Origin: an uncultured Pelagibacteraceae bacterium
GTDB lineage: Bacteria; Pseudomonadota; Alphaproteobacteria; Pelagibacterales; Pelagibacteraceae
Assembly: GCA_902555465.1 (NCBI GenBank)
Contig: CACDSN010000013.1
Location: 1-39,635, forward strand
Reading direction: 5' to 3'
DNA: 39,635 nucleotides
The notes under the pieces are model-generated. The model had not been told where the DNA came from. It did no database searches and worked only from the letters and a program-made list of their open reading frames with translations. Below, in pieces: positions 1 to 7,863 of this stretch. Position numbers and translations under genes: made by a program. Within the stretch, counting starts at the first letter, position 1; each line of letters begins with the position of its first letter.

Positions 1-577
1 CTGTATCTTCTCTATAAGCTATGTCCATTAATTGTGACCTTTCTTTTATTATACCAGGTCTTTTAGCTAATTCTTTTACAATCAAAAATTCAGTTGTTGT
101 CAATTTATCAGGAAGTTGCTTACCATTCCATTCACATTCTAACTGAGAAGGATCTAGTCTCAATTTTCCATGAGAAATTATATTCTTATTTTCATCAATA
201 TTTGCTGTTTCTTTTTTTCTAAGTTGCACCCTAATTCTTTCAATCAAGACTTTAATTGAAAAACCACCAGATTTTTTAATGAAATCATCAGCACCCAATT
301 TTAAACCTAGAAGCTCATCAACCTCTTCATCTTTAGATGTCAATAAAATAACTGGCAATGAAGTCTTTTTTCGAAGTTTTCTAAGAAGCTCCTCACCATC
401 CATTTTAGGCATCTTAACATCAATTACTGCTAAATTAGGGGGGGTTCTGGTAATGCCTATATATGCACTTTCACCGTCTAAATAAGTTTGAACATTAAAT
501 CCTTCTCTCTCAAGTGCAATACTTATACTTGTTAAAATATTTCTATCATCATCGACCAATGCAATTGTCTGTTTCAT
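1..577 (-). CDS. chvI: ChvI-like two-component response regulator (3' end cut by window)
   Basis: This reads leftward from an ATG at 577 and runs off the left edge, leaving about 192 codons. The N-terminus (MKQTIALVDDDRNI) carries the receiver-domain acidic patch. The phospho-acceptor Asp lies in AVIDVKMPKMDG near residue 54, the switch Thr in LLTSKDE, and the conserved Lys in GADDFIKK. The second half is the start of an OmpR/PhoB winged-helix DNA-binding domain (TTTEFLIVKELAKRPG). In Alphaproteobacteria the closest family by motif is ChvI/ExoR-type, which responds to envelope or acid stress with a membrane kinase ChvG; that assignment rests on remembered similarity. The usual Lys-Pro after the receiver Lys is replaced by Lys-Ser-Gly-Gly. 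It is 53 bp downstream of polA on the same strand. An OmpR-type regulator is certain; ChvI is likely. Confidence 0.85.
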   Translation of the reverse strand, partial: MKQTIALVDDDRNILTSISIALEREGFNVQTYLDGESAYIGITRTPPNLAVIDVKMPKMDGEELLRKLRKKTSLPVILLTSKDEEVDELLGLKLGADDFIKKSGGFSIKVLIERIRVQLRKKETANIDENKNIISHGKLRLDPSQLECEWNGKQLPDKLTTTEFLIVKELAKRPGIIKERSQLMDIAYREDT

Positions 578-629
578 AAATTAAAATATAAAAATACTAA
601 ATTGTTCTAATTAGGGCAATATAACTTAA

Positions 630-3407
630 TTAGTGCAACAAGCCCCAATTTTCTCCTAAATTCAAATCTATCAAAAGTGGGACAGTAAACTTATGATACT
701 CACTCGAACCAACACTGTTCATAACTTCTCTAATTGTTTTTGAAATTTCTTTTGATTTTGATGATTTTACTTCAAAGATTAATTCATCATGAATTTGAAG
801 TAAAATTTTTATAGTATCACTTTTATACTCTGAAAATTTAGAGTTTAACCTTATCATTGCCAATCGCATTATTTCTGCTGCTGAACCTTGAATTGGAGCA
901 TTAATTGCTGCTCTTTCTTGAAAATTCCTTACATTATAATTTTTGTCATTTATCCCGCTTAGATGAGTTCTTCTACCAAAAATATTATTTACATAACCAC
1001 TTTTCCTACAAAATTTAATTGTTTCATTCATATAGTCCTTAATTTCTGGAAATTTTACAAAGTAAGAATTTAAAAAATCCTCAGCTTCATTATTTGAAAC
1101 ACTAATTTGTTTTGCTAGACCATACTGAGAAATACCATAAATTATTCCAAAATTTATAGCTTTAGCTTTTCTTCTCATGTCGCTATCAATTTCTTTATAT
1201 TTTTTATTGAATACCTGACTTGCTGTGATTGAGTGAATATCCTCATTATTTAGAAATGCTTTTTTTAACTCTTTTACATCAGCAATCTCAGCCAAAATCC
1301 TCATTTCAATTTGATTATAATCAGCTGAAATTAAAGAAAATCCTTTTTCAGCAATAAAAGATTTTCTAATCTCTTTGCCATCTTCAGTTTTAATAGGAAT
1401 ATTTTGTAAATTTGGGTCACTAGATGCTAACCTTCCTGTAGTTGTAGCCGCTAATAAAAAAGAAGTATGAACTCTTTTTGTTCTAGGATTAAGATGCTCT
1501 TGCAAGGAATCAGAGTAGGTATTTTTTAGTTTAGTAAGTTGTCTCCAGTCTAAAACTAACTTTGGAAGCTTATGTCCCTTAAAAGCTAGATCCTCTAAGA
1601 CTGAAGCGCTAGTAGCAAAACTCCCTTTTTTGGTCTTTTTAAGTGAAGCGATTTTAAGTTGGTTATATAATATTTCACCAAGTTGCTTTGTAGAACCAAT
1701 GTTGAACTTAGTCTTGGTTATTTTAAAAATATCTTTTTCTAATTGATTAATTTTTTTGCTAAATTTATTTGAAAGCTTCGATAAGAAAATATTATCTATT
1801 TTAACTCCATAGATTTCCATTTGAGCTAAAATTTTCACAAGTGGCTTTTCAAAATTTTCATAGATTTGTAATAATTTTTCTGATTTTAAATTTTCATGAA
1901 AAAGTTTATATAATCTTAAAGTAATATCTGCGTCTTCTGCTGCATAATCTTTTGCAAGTTTTATATCTACTTCACTAAAATTTAATTGTTTTTTTCCAGT
2001 TCCTACAACATCTTTATAGGATATATTTTTGTGCTGTAGATGAATTTCAGCAAGAATATCTAGATTGTGTCTATTTCTTCCAGCATCTAGAACATATGAC
2101 ATTAACATTGTGTCTTCTAATGAATTTATTCCAATTCCTCTTTTGTAGAAAATTATATAATCAAATTTTATATTCTGGCCAATTTTTTTAATACTATTGT
2201 CCTCTAAATAAGGTTTTAGTATTTCTAAAACTTTAGATGAACTCAAATTTTTTACAGATTTGTGAGCTAGTGGAATATATCCTGAATGTCCAGGTTTGCT
2301 GCACAAAGAAATTCCTACTAAATCAGCTTGATGTGCATCTAAAGAGCTAGTTTCTGTATCAATTGCAAATTCACCTATTTCATCTGCCTCTTTTAACCAA
2401 TTTTCAATCTCATTTTCATTTTTAAATAAAAAATAGTTGTCTCTAGATATTTTGTCATTCTCAGATGTAGTTTTTGTTTTTCCTCTTTCTTTTTCTTTAA
2501 AACCATTTTCACCATAAGTTGAAATAACTGAACTTAAAAGTCTATTAAACTCCATCTCCCTTAAAAAAGAATAGAGCTTGTCCTTATCAACATCCTTTAA
2601 AATAAAATCACTTAAACTATCTTTAACTGGAACATCCTTTTTTAAAGTTACAAGTTTTTTGCTGATTATTGCTTTCTCTTTGTTTTCTATCAGAGTTTCT
2701 CGTCTTTTATTTTGTTGAATTGTATGAGCATTTTTTAAAAGTTCTTCAAGATTTCCAAAATTGTTTATTAATTCAGATGCAGTTTTTATACCAATTCCTG
2801 GAACACCTGGAACATTATCACTAGCATCTCCCGCTAGTGATTGTACATCAATAATCTGGTGCGGTTTAACTCCAAATTTTTTATTAATATCTTCAAGTCC
2901 TAAAAACTTATTTTTCATAGGATCAAAAATTCTCGTATTTTTTCCATAAAGCTGTAAAAGATCCTTGTCGGAAGAAACTATTGTTACCTTTGCTCCAATT
3001 TTATTAATCTGCTCAACATAAGTTGCTATTAAATCGTCCGCTTCATAATTTAGCTGTTCTATTGAAGGTAAATTAAATGCTAAAACAGATTTTCTTATAT
3101 AATCAAATTGGGGAATTAAGTCATCCGGTGCATCTGATCTATTTGCCTTGTAATCACTGTAAATTTCATTTCTAAAGTTTTTTCTTGCTGAGTCAAAAAT
3201 GACAGCAAAATGTGTTGGCCTTTCTTTATTATCTCCTGATTTGGCATCTTCTAATAATTTAAACAACATATTGCAGAATCCGCTGACTGCACCAACCGGC
3301 AAACCATCACTTTTTCTTGTTAGAGGTGGCAGCGCATAATAAGCTCTGAAGATATAGCCTGATCCATCGATTAAATAGAAATGGTCTGTTTTTTTAATTT
3401 TTGACAT
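630..3407 (-). CDS. polA: DNA polymerase I
   Basis: A 925-residue protein with all three Pol I domains: 5'-3' flap exonuclease (about 1-300), 3'-5' proofreading exonuclease (about 340-510) and family A polymerase (about 530-925). It fills gaps in excision repair and removes Okazaki primers. The proofreading motifs look intact: D350-T-E352 (Exo I), NIKFD near 412-416 (Exo II) and Y488-x3-D492 (Exo III). The polymerase has catalytic D696 in SADYNQIE, an O-helix motif RR(745-746)...INFGIIYG with Phe753 at the dideoxy-discriminating site, and the palm aspartate D874 in IHDE. Length is typical of E. coli-like Pol I. The start is supported by the immediate DHFYLIDGSGYIFRAYYALP motif. It is divergent from bioY. 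Confidence 0.97.
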   Translation of the reverse strand: MSKIKKTDHFYLIDGSGYIFRAYYALPPLTRKSDGLPVGAVSGFCNMLFKLLEDAKSGDNKERPTHFAVIFDSARKNFRNEIYSDYKANRSDAPDDLIPQFDYIRKSVLAFNLPSIEQLNYEADDLIATYVEQINKIGAKVTIVSSDKDLLQLYGKNTRIFDPMKNKFLGLEDINKKFGVKPHQIIDVQSLAGDASDNVPGVPGIGIKTASELINNFGNLEELLKNAHTIQQNKRRETLIENKEKAIISKKLVTLKKDVPVKDSLSDFILKDVDKDKLYSFLREMEFNRLLSSVISTYGENGFKEKERGKTKTTSENDKISRDNYFLFKNENEIENWLKEADEIGEFAIDTETSSLDAHQADLVGISLCSKPGHSGYIPLAHKSVKNLSSSKVLEILKPYLEDNSIKKIGQNIKFDYIIFYKRGIGINSLEDTMLMSYVLDAGRNRHNLDILAEIHLQHKNISYKDVVGTGKKQLNFSEVDIKLAKDYAAEDADITLRLYKLFHENLKSEKLLQIYENFEKPLVKILAQMEIYGVKIDNIFLSKLSNKFSKKINQLEKDIFKITKTKFNIGSTKQLGEILYNQLKIASLKKTKKGSFATSASVLEDLAFKGHKLPKLVLDWRQLTKLKNTYSDSLQEHLNPRTKRVHTSFLLAATTTGRLASSDPNLQNIPIKTEDGKEIRKSFIAEKGFSLISADYNQIEMRILAEIADVKELKKAFLNNEDIHSITASQVFNKKYKEIDSDMRRKAKAINFGIIYGISQYGLAKQISVSNNEAEDFLNSYFVKFPEIKDYMNETIKFCRKSGYVNNIFGRRTHLSGINDKNYNVRNFQERAAINAPIQGSAAEIMRLAMIRLNSKFSEYKSDTIKILLQIHDELIFEVKSSKSKEISKTIREVMNSVGSSEYHKFTVPLLIDLNLGENWGLLH

Positions 3408-3426
3408 AAAAAGTTAGTTTATACTC

Positions 3427-3455
3427 ATTATACTATATATTTTAAGATGATAGAA
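3427..3455 (-). promoter_or_regulatory. Putative polA promoter
   Basis: Reading the minus strand, a perfect TATAAT (plus-strand ATTATA at 3427-3432) lies about 20 bp before the polA ATG. A weak -35-like TTCTAT sits 17 bp further upstream. The good -10 and sensible distance support it; the poor -35 keeps confidence low. Confidence 0.4.
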
Positions 3456-3505
3456 TTTATTAAGATGTATTTGTAAGATTATTCAAAAACTTGTAATATA
3501 ATTAA

Positions 3506-4054
3506 ATGGAATTGGTAAAAAAAATAGAATCATCAAACATTTTAAAGAAAATTGCATTAGTTGTAATTGGAACATTACTTTTAACAATTTCAGCAAAAAT
3601 AAAAGTTCCATTTTATCCAGTTCCGATGACAATGCAGACATTTGTGGTTGTTTTAATAGGCATAACTTTGGGGTGGAAATTGGGTCTATTAACAATTTTT
3701 GCATATTTATTTGAGGGCGCAATAGGATTGCCAGTTTTTGCTGGTACACCTGAAAAGGGGATCGGAATAAGCTACATGATAGGACCAACAGGTGGTTATT
3801 TGGTTGGGTTTATTGCTTCAGTCTTTATCGCAGGTTTTGTAAACTTAAATAAAAATATCTTTGTAAAATTTTCATTAATTTCATTAGCTATATTTGCAAT
3901 ATATATAACAGGAGTGCCGTGGTTGGCTTACTTGGCAGGTTGGGAAGTAGCATATATATGGGGTATTAAAAATTTTGTATTAGCTGAAATTTTAAAAATT
4001 TCAATACTTGTATTATCAGCTGAAAAACTTTTGAAAATAAGAAAATTTATTTAG
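3506..4054 (+). CDS. bioY: Biotin transporter BioY
   Basis: A 182-residue, very hydrophobic protein with about six membrane segments. The BioY signature follows the first segment: PFYPVPMTMQTF near residues 35-46, then a Gly-rich second helix and GPTGGYLVGF near 93-102. BioY is the biotin-binding membrane component of ECF-type vitamin uptake and can work alone or with BioM/BioN; neither partner is in this window. No clear Shine-Dalgarno precedes the ATG, and a TATAAT lies only 3 bp upstream, so the transcript may be nearly leaderless or the promoter may lie further back. It is divergent from polA, and its 3' end overlaps the 3' end of regA by 8 bp. It implies scavenging of external biotin. 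Confidence 0.93.
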   Translation: MELVKKIESSNILKKIALVVIGTLLLTISAKIKVPFYPVPMTMQTFVVVLIGITLGWKLGLLTIFAYLFEGAIGLPVFAGTPEKGIGISYMIGPTGGYLVGFIASVFIAGFVNLNKNIFVKFSLISLAIFAIYITGVPWLAYLAGWEVAYIWGIKNFVLAEILKISILVLSAEKLLKIRKFI

Positions 4055-4604
4055 GTGATCTTTTAGATAAAATTCTTTGTAGAGTTCTTCTATGCATTTT
4101 AAGTCTTCTCGCTGTTTCAGAAACATTTCTGTTACATAATTCGAATACTCTATGAATATGCTCCCATTTTACTCTATCTGCAGACATTGGGTTTTCAGGA
4201 GGTGATGCCTTTTTATTTGGATCAGCTAAAAGTGCTTTTTCAACATCATCAGCATCAGCTGGCTTTGCTAAATAATCTATTGCTCCATCTTTGACTGCTG
4301 CTACAGCAGTTGGAATATTTCCATAACCAGTTAACATTATAACTCTACTTTCTGGTCCAATTTTTTTTATTTCTTTTACAACCTCTAGTCCATTACCATC
4401 TCCAAGTCTGAGATCAATAACAGCAAAGCCTGGGCATGATTCTTTAACAGCTTCTATCCCTTTTTTTACACCCTCCGCTTGTGATACCTGGAAACCTTTT
4501 TTTTCCATAGCTCTTGCCAATCTTTCTCTAAAGGGGTTGTCATCGTCCACAAGAAGCAAGTTTTTATTGCTAAAATCAGTAATTTTTTTCATTTCCAAGA
4601 CCAT
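4047..4604 (-). CDS. regA: RegA/ActR-family redox response regulator
   Basis: A 185-residue protein with an N-terminal receiver domain (phospho-acceptor D64 in AVIDLRLGDG, Thr92 in MLTGYG, K114 in LAKPAD) and a Fis-type helix-turn-helix at the C-terminus (about 158-182, ETARRLKMHRRTLQRIL). This compact receiver plus Fis layout without an AAA domain, and the HTH sequence, fit RegA/ActR/PrrA, the partner of the redox kinase RegB. In Alphaproteobacteria RegA controls respiration, carbon and nitrogen genes. The kinase is not in this window. A start at 4592 (MKKITDF) is an alternative to 4604. It converges with bioY and is divergent from the polyamine operon. Confidence 0.9.
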   Translation of the reverse strand: MVLEMKKITDFSNKNLLLVDDDNPFRERLARAMEKKGFQVSQAEGVKKGIEAVKESCPGFAVIDLRLGDGNGLEVVKEIKKIGPESRVIMLTGYGNIPTAVAAVKDGAIDYLAKPADADDVEKALLADPNKKASPPENPMSADRVKWEHIHRVFELCNRNVSETARRLKMHRRTLQRILSKRSPK

Positions 4605-4615
4605 AAGTAATGGGC

Positions 4616-4645
4616 TCTATATGGGGTGGATAAAATTAATTTCAA
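4616..4645 (-). promoter_or_regulatory. Putative regA promoter
   Basis: On the minus strand, TTGAAA (plus strand 4640-4645) is followed after 18 bp by TATAGA (plus strand 4616-4621). The predicted start of transcription is a few bases before the regA ATG at 4604. The hexamers are reasonable, but AT-rich DNA gives many such matches. Confidence 0.35.
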
Positions 4646-4706
4646 GGGTAGATTTAACTTTACATTGCTCCATATATCTCATAAATGGTCGATTATTGAT
4701 AATTTG

Positions 4707-4719
4707 CATATCTGATATG
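4707..4719. repeat. Perfect 13-bp inverted repeat upstream of the polyamine operon
   Basis: CATATC-T-GATATG is a perfect palindrome with a one-base centre, 38 bp before the ATG of the decarboxylase gene. It sits in the regA/polyamine-operon intergenic region (4605-4757) and could be an operator for either gene. No regulator can be named from sequence. Confidence 0.4.
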
Positions 4720-4757
4720 TGAATTTTTTTTGTTAAATTTTTTTTGGGGAGCAAGAT

Positions 4758-5936
4758 ATGAAAAAATTTAAATCAGTTGACGAATTAGTTAGTCAACTAC
4801 AACCTGATAAACCAGTTTATTGTATAAGAAAAAAATCTATACAAGTTGCTTCAAAATTCTTTCAAAATAAATTCCCTGGAAAAATTCTTTATGCAGTTAA
4901 AACTAATCCAAACAAAGAGGTTTTAAAAATTATAATCCAGAGTGGAATAACAAAATTTGACGTTGCTTCTGTTGAAGAAATTAAAACAATCAATGAAATA
5001 GATCCTTCTCTTCAATGTAGTTATATGCATACTGTTAAAAGTAGAGAAAATATTAAAGATGCCTATTTTAAGTATGGAGTAAAAGATTTCTCATTAGATA
5101 CTAAAGAGGAATTAATTAAAATTTTAGAAAGCACAAATAATGCAAAAGATTTAAATCTTTTTGTAAGAGTTGCTGTTTCTAATGAACATGCAGAAATAGA
5201 TCTATCAAAAAAATTTGGAGCTCTAACTTCTGAGGCAATTGGTCTAGTAAGACTAGCAAAAATTAATTCAAAAAAAGTTGGTTTAAGTTTTCATGTTGGC
5301 TCACAATGTATGCACCCAATATCATATGCAAAAGGTATTTCTGAAATTGGAAATATTATAAAAAAAACCAAAATTATTCCTGATTTTATTAATGTTGGAG
5401 GTGGGTTCCCAACTGTGTATCCTGATTTGGTTCCACAATCTTTAGAAAATTATTTTGAAGAAATAAAAAATAGTTTAGCAAAACTTCAATTAAAAAAGAT
5501 GCCAGAGATTATCTGTGAGCCTGGTAGGGCAATCGTTGCAGAAAGTGGTTCAACAATTGTAAAAGTAAATTTAAGAAAGAAACAAAAACTTTATATTAAT
5601 GACGGAACTTATGGTTCTCTTTTTGATGCTGGAGTTCCAAACATAGTTTATCCAACACGGCTTATAACTAATCGAAGAATTATTTCAAAAAAATTAACTT
5701 CATATGATTTCTATGGCCCAACATGTGATAGCATGGATTATATGAAAGGACCTTTTCTGCTACCAAATAATATAAAAGAGAATGATTATATTGAATTAGG
5801 GCAATTAGGTGCATATGGTTTAACTTTTAGAACACAGTTTAATGGTTTCTTTTCTGATGAGATTTATGAAGTTGAAGATAAACCAATAATGTCACTGTAT
5901 AGTCAAGATACTAAAAATCAGTTTCTTGTTGCATAA
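4758..5936 (+). CDS. Ornithine/lysine decarboxylase family PLP enzyme
   Basis: A 392-residue fold-type III PLP decarboxylase (alanine-racemase-like barrel plus C-terminal beta domain). The PLP Lys is K48 in ILYAVKTNPN. H179 in SFHVGSQ should stack on the cofactor, GGGF (214-217) and EPGR (254-257) bind the phosphate, and C323-D324 in GPTCDSMDY and Y353 are active-site residues. The CD pair is the hallmark of ornithine and lysine/ornithine decarboxylases rather than diaminopimelate decarboxylase, so the likely product is putrescine (or cadaverine). A strong GGGGAG Shine-Dalgarno at 4746-4751 fixes the start. It overlaps the next gene by one base (TAATG), so the two are translationally linked. 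Annotation as lysA is possible but less likely given this motif and the neighbours. Confidence 0.88.
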   Translation: MKKFKSVDELVSQLQPDKPVYCIRKKSIQVASKFFQNKFPGKILYAVKTNPNKEVLKIIIQSGITKFDVASVEEIKTINEIDPSLQCSYMHTVKSRENIKDAYFKYGVKDFSLDTKEELIKILESTNNAKDLNLFVRVAVSNEHAEIDLSKKFGALTSEAIGLVRLAKINSKKVGLSFHVGSQCMHPISYAKGISEIGNIIKKTKIIPDFINVGGGFPTVYPDLVPQSLENYFEEIKNSLAKLQLKKMPEIICEPGRAIVAESGSTIVKVNLRKKQKLYINDGTYGSLFDAGVPNIVYPTRLITNRRIISKKLTSYDFYGPTCDSMDYMKGPFLLPNNIKENDYIELGQLGAYGLTFRTQFNGFFSDEIYEVEDKPIMSLYSQDTKNQFLVA

Positions 5937-6982
5937 TGTCTGACAAAAAGAACCCAGGTCATAATAGTAAAAAAGAATTTTTAAGCAAACCAGTTGAGCA
6001 CATAGATATAACTTCTTTTGATTCTAGGAAAATTATTTCATCAATGGAAAAAATGTCATTTGTTTCTAGAGAAACCGCAAATGCAGCAAAAATTTATACT
6101 GAAATGTTAAAAGATAAATCATGTACTATTTTTTTAACTCTGGCAGGATCTACTTCAGCGGCTGGATGTATGCATATTTATAGAGATATGGTCAAATATA
6201 ATATGGTTGATGCAATAGTTGCTACTGGAGCATCTATAATTGATATGGATTTTTTTGAAGCGCTTGGCTTCAAACATTATCAAGGTTCGCAATTTCAAAA
6301 TGATATGGAACTTAGAAACAATTATATAGATAGAATATATGATACCTATATAGACGAAGATGAACTTCAATTGTGTGATAAAATAATAGGTGAAATAGCC
6401 GATAGTCTTGAACCCAGAAGTTATACTTCTAGGGAATTCATTAGAGAAATGGGCAAGTATTTGAAGAAAAAAGCAAAGAAAAAAAACTCTTTAATCGAAG
6501 TTGCTTACGATAATAATGTGCCAATATTTTGCCCAGCTTTTACAGATTCAAGTGCTGGATTTGGATTAGTTATACATCAAGAGAAAAATCCAAAAAAACA
6601 TATAACTATAGACTCTATAAGAGAGTTTAGAGAATTGACTGAAATTAAAATTAGATCTGAAGGCTCAGGATTGTTTATGATTGGAGGAGGAGTTCCAAAA
6701 AACTTTATTCAAGATACAGTAATATGCGCTGAGCTATTAGGAAAAAATGTTGATATGCATAAGTATGCGGTTCAAATTACAGTTGCTGACTCTCGAGATG
6801 GGGCTTGTAGTAGCTCAACTTTAAAAGAGGCTAGCTCATGGGGAAAAGTAGATGTTAGTAAAGAACAAATGGTTTTTGCTGAAGCTACAAGTGTACTTCC
6901 TTTAATTGCTAGTGATGCTTATCATAATGGAGAATGGAAAAATAGAGAGAGAAAGAATTTCTCTAAAATTTTTGGTCAATAA
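5936..6982 (+). CDS. Deoxyhypusine synthase-like protein (probable polyamine aminobutyl transferase)
   Basis: A 348-residue deoxyhypusine synthase (DHS) family protein. The Rossmann-type NAD region shows GSTSAAG (71-77) and VATGASIIDMDF (95-106). Later motifs match the DHS active site: PIFCPAFTDSS (D204), GGGVPKNFI (250-258) and EASSWGK with E298, W302 and K304. K304 aligns with the catalytic Lys329 of human DHS as I remember it. Human His288 in KHHI is replaced here by Asn256 (KNFI). Eukaryotic DHS moves the aminobutyl group of spermidine to eIF5A; bacteria lack eIF5A, so a small-molecule acceptor is more likely, for example putrescine giving homospermidine, as in the plant DHS-derived homospermidine synthase. 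It lies between a putrescine-forming decarboxylase and a ureohydrolase in one operon. Family is sure; substrate is inferred. Confidence 0.87.
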   Translation: MSDKKNPGHNSKKEFLSKPVEHIDITSFDSRKIISSMEKMSFVSRETANAAKIYTEMLKDKSCTIFLTLAGSTSAAGCMHIYRDMVKYNMVDAIVATGASIIDMDFFEALGFKHYQGSQFQNDMELRNNYIDRIYDTYIDEDELQLCDKIIGEIADSLEPRSYTSREFIREMGKYLKKKAKKKNSLIEVAYDNNVPIFCPAFTDSSAGFGLVIHQEKNPKKHITIDSIREFRELTEIKIRSEGSGLFMIGGGVPKNFIQDTVICAELLGKNVDMHKYAVQITVADSRDGACSSSTLKEASSWGKVDVSKEQMVFAEATSVLPLIASDAYHNGEWKNRERKNFSKIFGQ

Positions 6983-7862
6983 ATTGAATTATTTATCTAA
7001 CAAAAATGGTTTCTTAGGTATTGATAATAAATTTAATTTTAAGGAAAAAGTAGTTGTAATACCCTTTGGATTAGAAAAAACCGTAAGTTATGGTGGGGGA
7101 ACAAAAAATGGACCAAAAGAAATCATCAAAGCTTCTCATCAAGTCGAACTATATGATGAAGAATTAAAATGTGAGCCATTTAAAAAAATTGGAATAAAAA
7201 CACTTAAACCTTTTAAAATTGAAAAAAATATTAATAATGCAGTAAGTCAAATAGCAGAGATAAATAAAAAAATTTTAGATAATAAACTTTTTCCAATAAC
7301 CTTGGGTGGTGAACATTCAATTACATCAGGATGCATAAGACCTTTTGTAAAAAAATATGGAAAAATTACCCTTTTGCACTTTGATGCGCATGCTGATCTA
7401 AGAGAAAGCTATGCAGGAGAAAAATTTTCTCATGCGTCTGCAATAAAAAGATGTATAGATTATAAAAATGTATCAGTTGTATCTTTTGGTATAAGAAACA
7501 TTTCATCAGAGGAAATTTCAATTTTAAAAAAAAATAAAAAAAGATTAAACATTTATTGGGCAAAAGATAAAAAAAAATGGGATTTAAAAAAGTTTAAGAG
7601 GCAAATTAAAAATAAAAATGTTTATATTACATTTGATGTAGACGGACTAGACTCAAGTATTATGCCAGCAACAGGAACTCCAGAGCCAGGTGGAATATTT
7701 TGGGATGAAGCTTTAGAAATCATTAGAATTGCTTGTAAAAATTCTAAAATAGTTGGTGCAGATGTAAATGAGTTAGCTCCAATCAAGGGATTCAATAGTT
7801 ATAATTTCTTAGTTGCTAAACTGGTTTATAAAATATTATCTTATAAATTTTTATTAAAATAA
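6927..7862 (+). CDS. speB: Agmatinase/arginase-family ureohydrolase
   Basis: A ureohydrolase with the full dinuclear-manganese site: LGGEHSIT, HFDAHADL and TFDVDGLDSS, followed by ATGTPEPGG. The Tyr-Ala-Gly...Ser-His-Ala stretch after the second motif resembles agmatinases rather than arginases. It would release urea from agmatine or an aminoalkyl-agmatine to give putrescine or a polyamine. Stop and frame are certain, but the start is not. The ATG at 6927 overlaps the upstream gene by 56 bp, whereas a TTG at 6984, one base past the upstream stop, gives 292 residues beginning near where homologs do. No arginine decarboxylase is in the window, so the substrate may differ from plain agmatine. 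It converges on the yhhQ-like gene with one base between stops. Confidence 0.88.
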   Translation: MENGKIERERISLKFLVNKLNYLSNKNGFLGIDNKFNFKEKVVVIPFGLEKTVSYGGGTKNGPKEIIKASHQVELYDEELKCEPFKKIGIKTLKPFKIEKNINNAVSQIAEINKKILDNKLFPITLGGEHSITSGCIRPFVKKYGKITLLHFDAHADLRESYAGEKFSHASAIKRCIDYKNVSVVSFGIRNISSEEISILKKNKKRLNIYWAKDKKKWDLKKFKRQIKNKNVYITFDVDGLDSSIMPATGTPEPGGIFWDEALEIIRIACKNSKIVGADVNELAPIKGFNSYNFLVAKLVYKILSYKFLLK

Positions 7863-7863
7863 A

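Noticed and set aside
3483-3788. Minus-strand open frame over bioY
   Set aside because: It lies wholly against a well-recognised gene, has no family motifs, and its low-complexity Leu/Phe content is typical of antisense frames in AT-rich DNA.
4605-4757. speF-type leader RNA upstream of the decarboxylase
   Set aside because: The known alphaproteobacterial element is several times longer than this spacer and I could not find its conserved segments.
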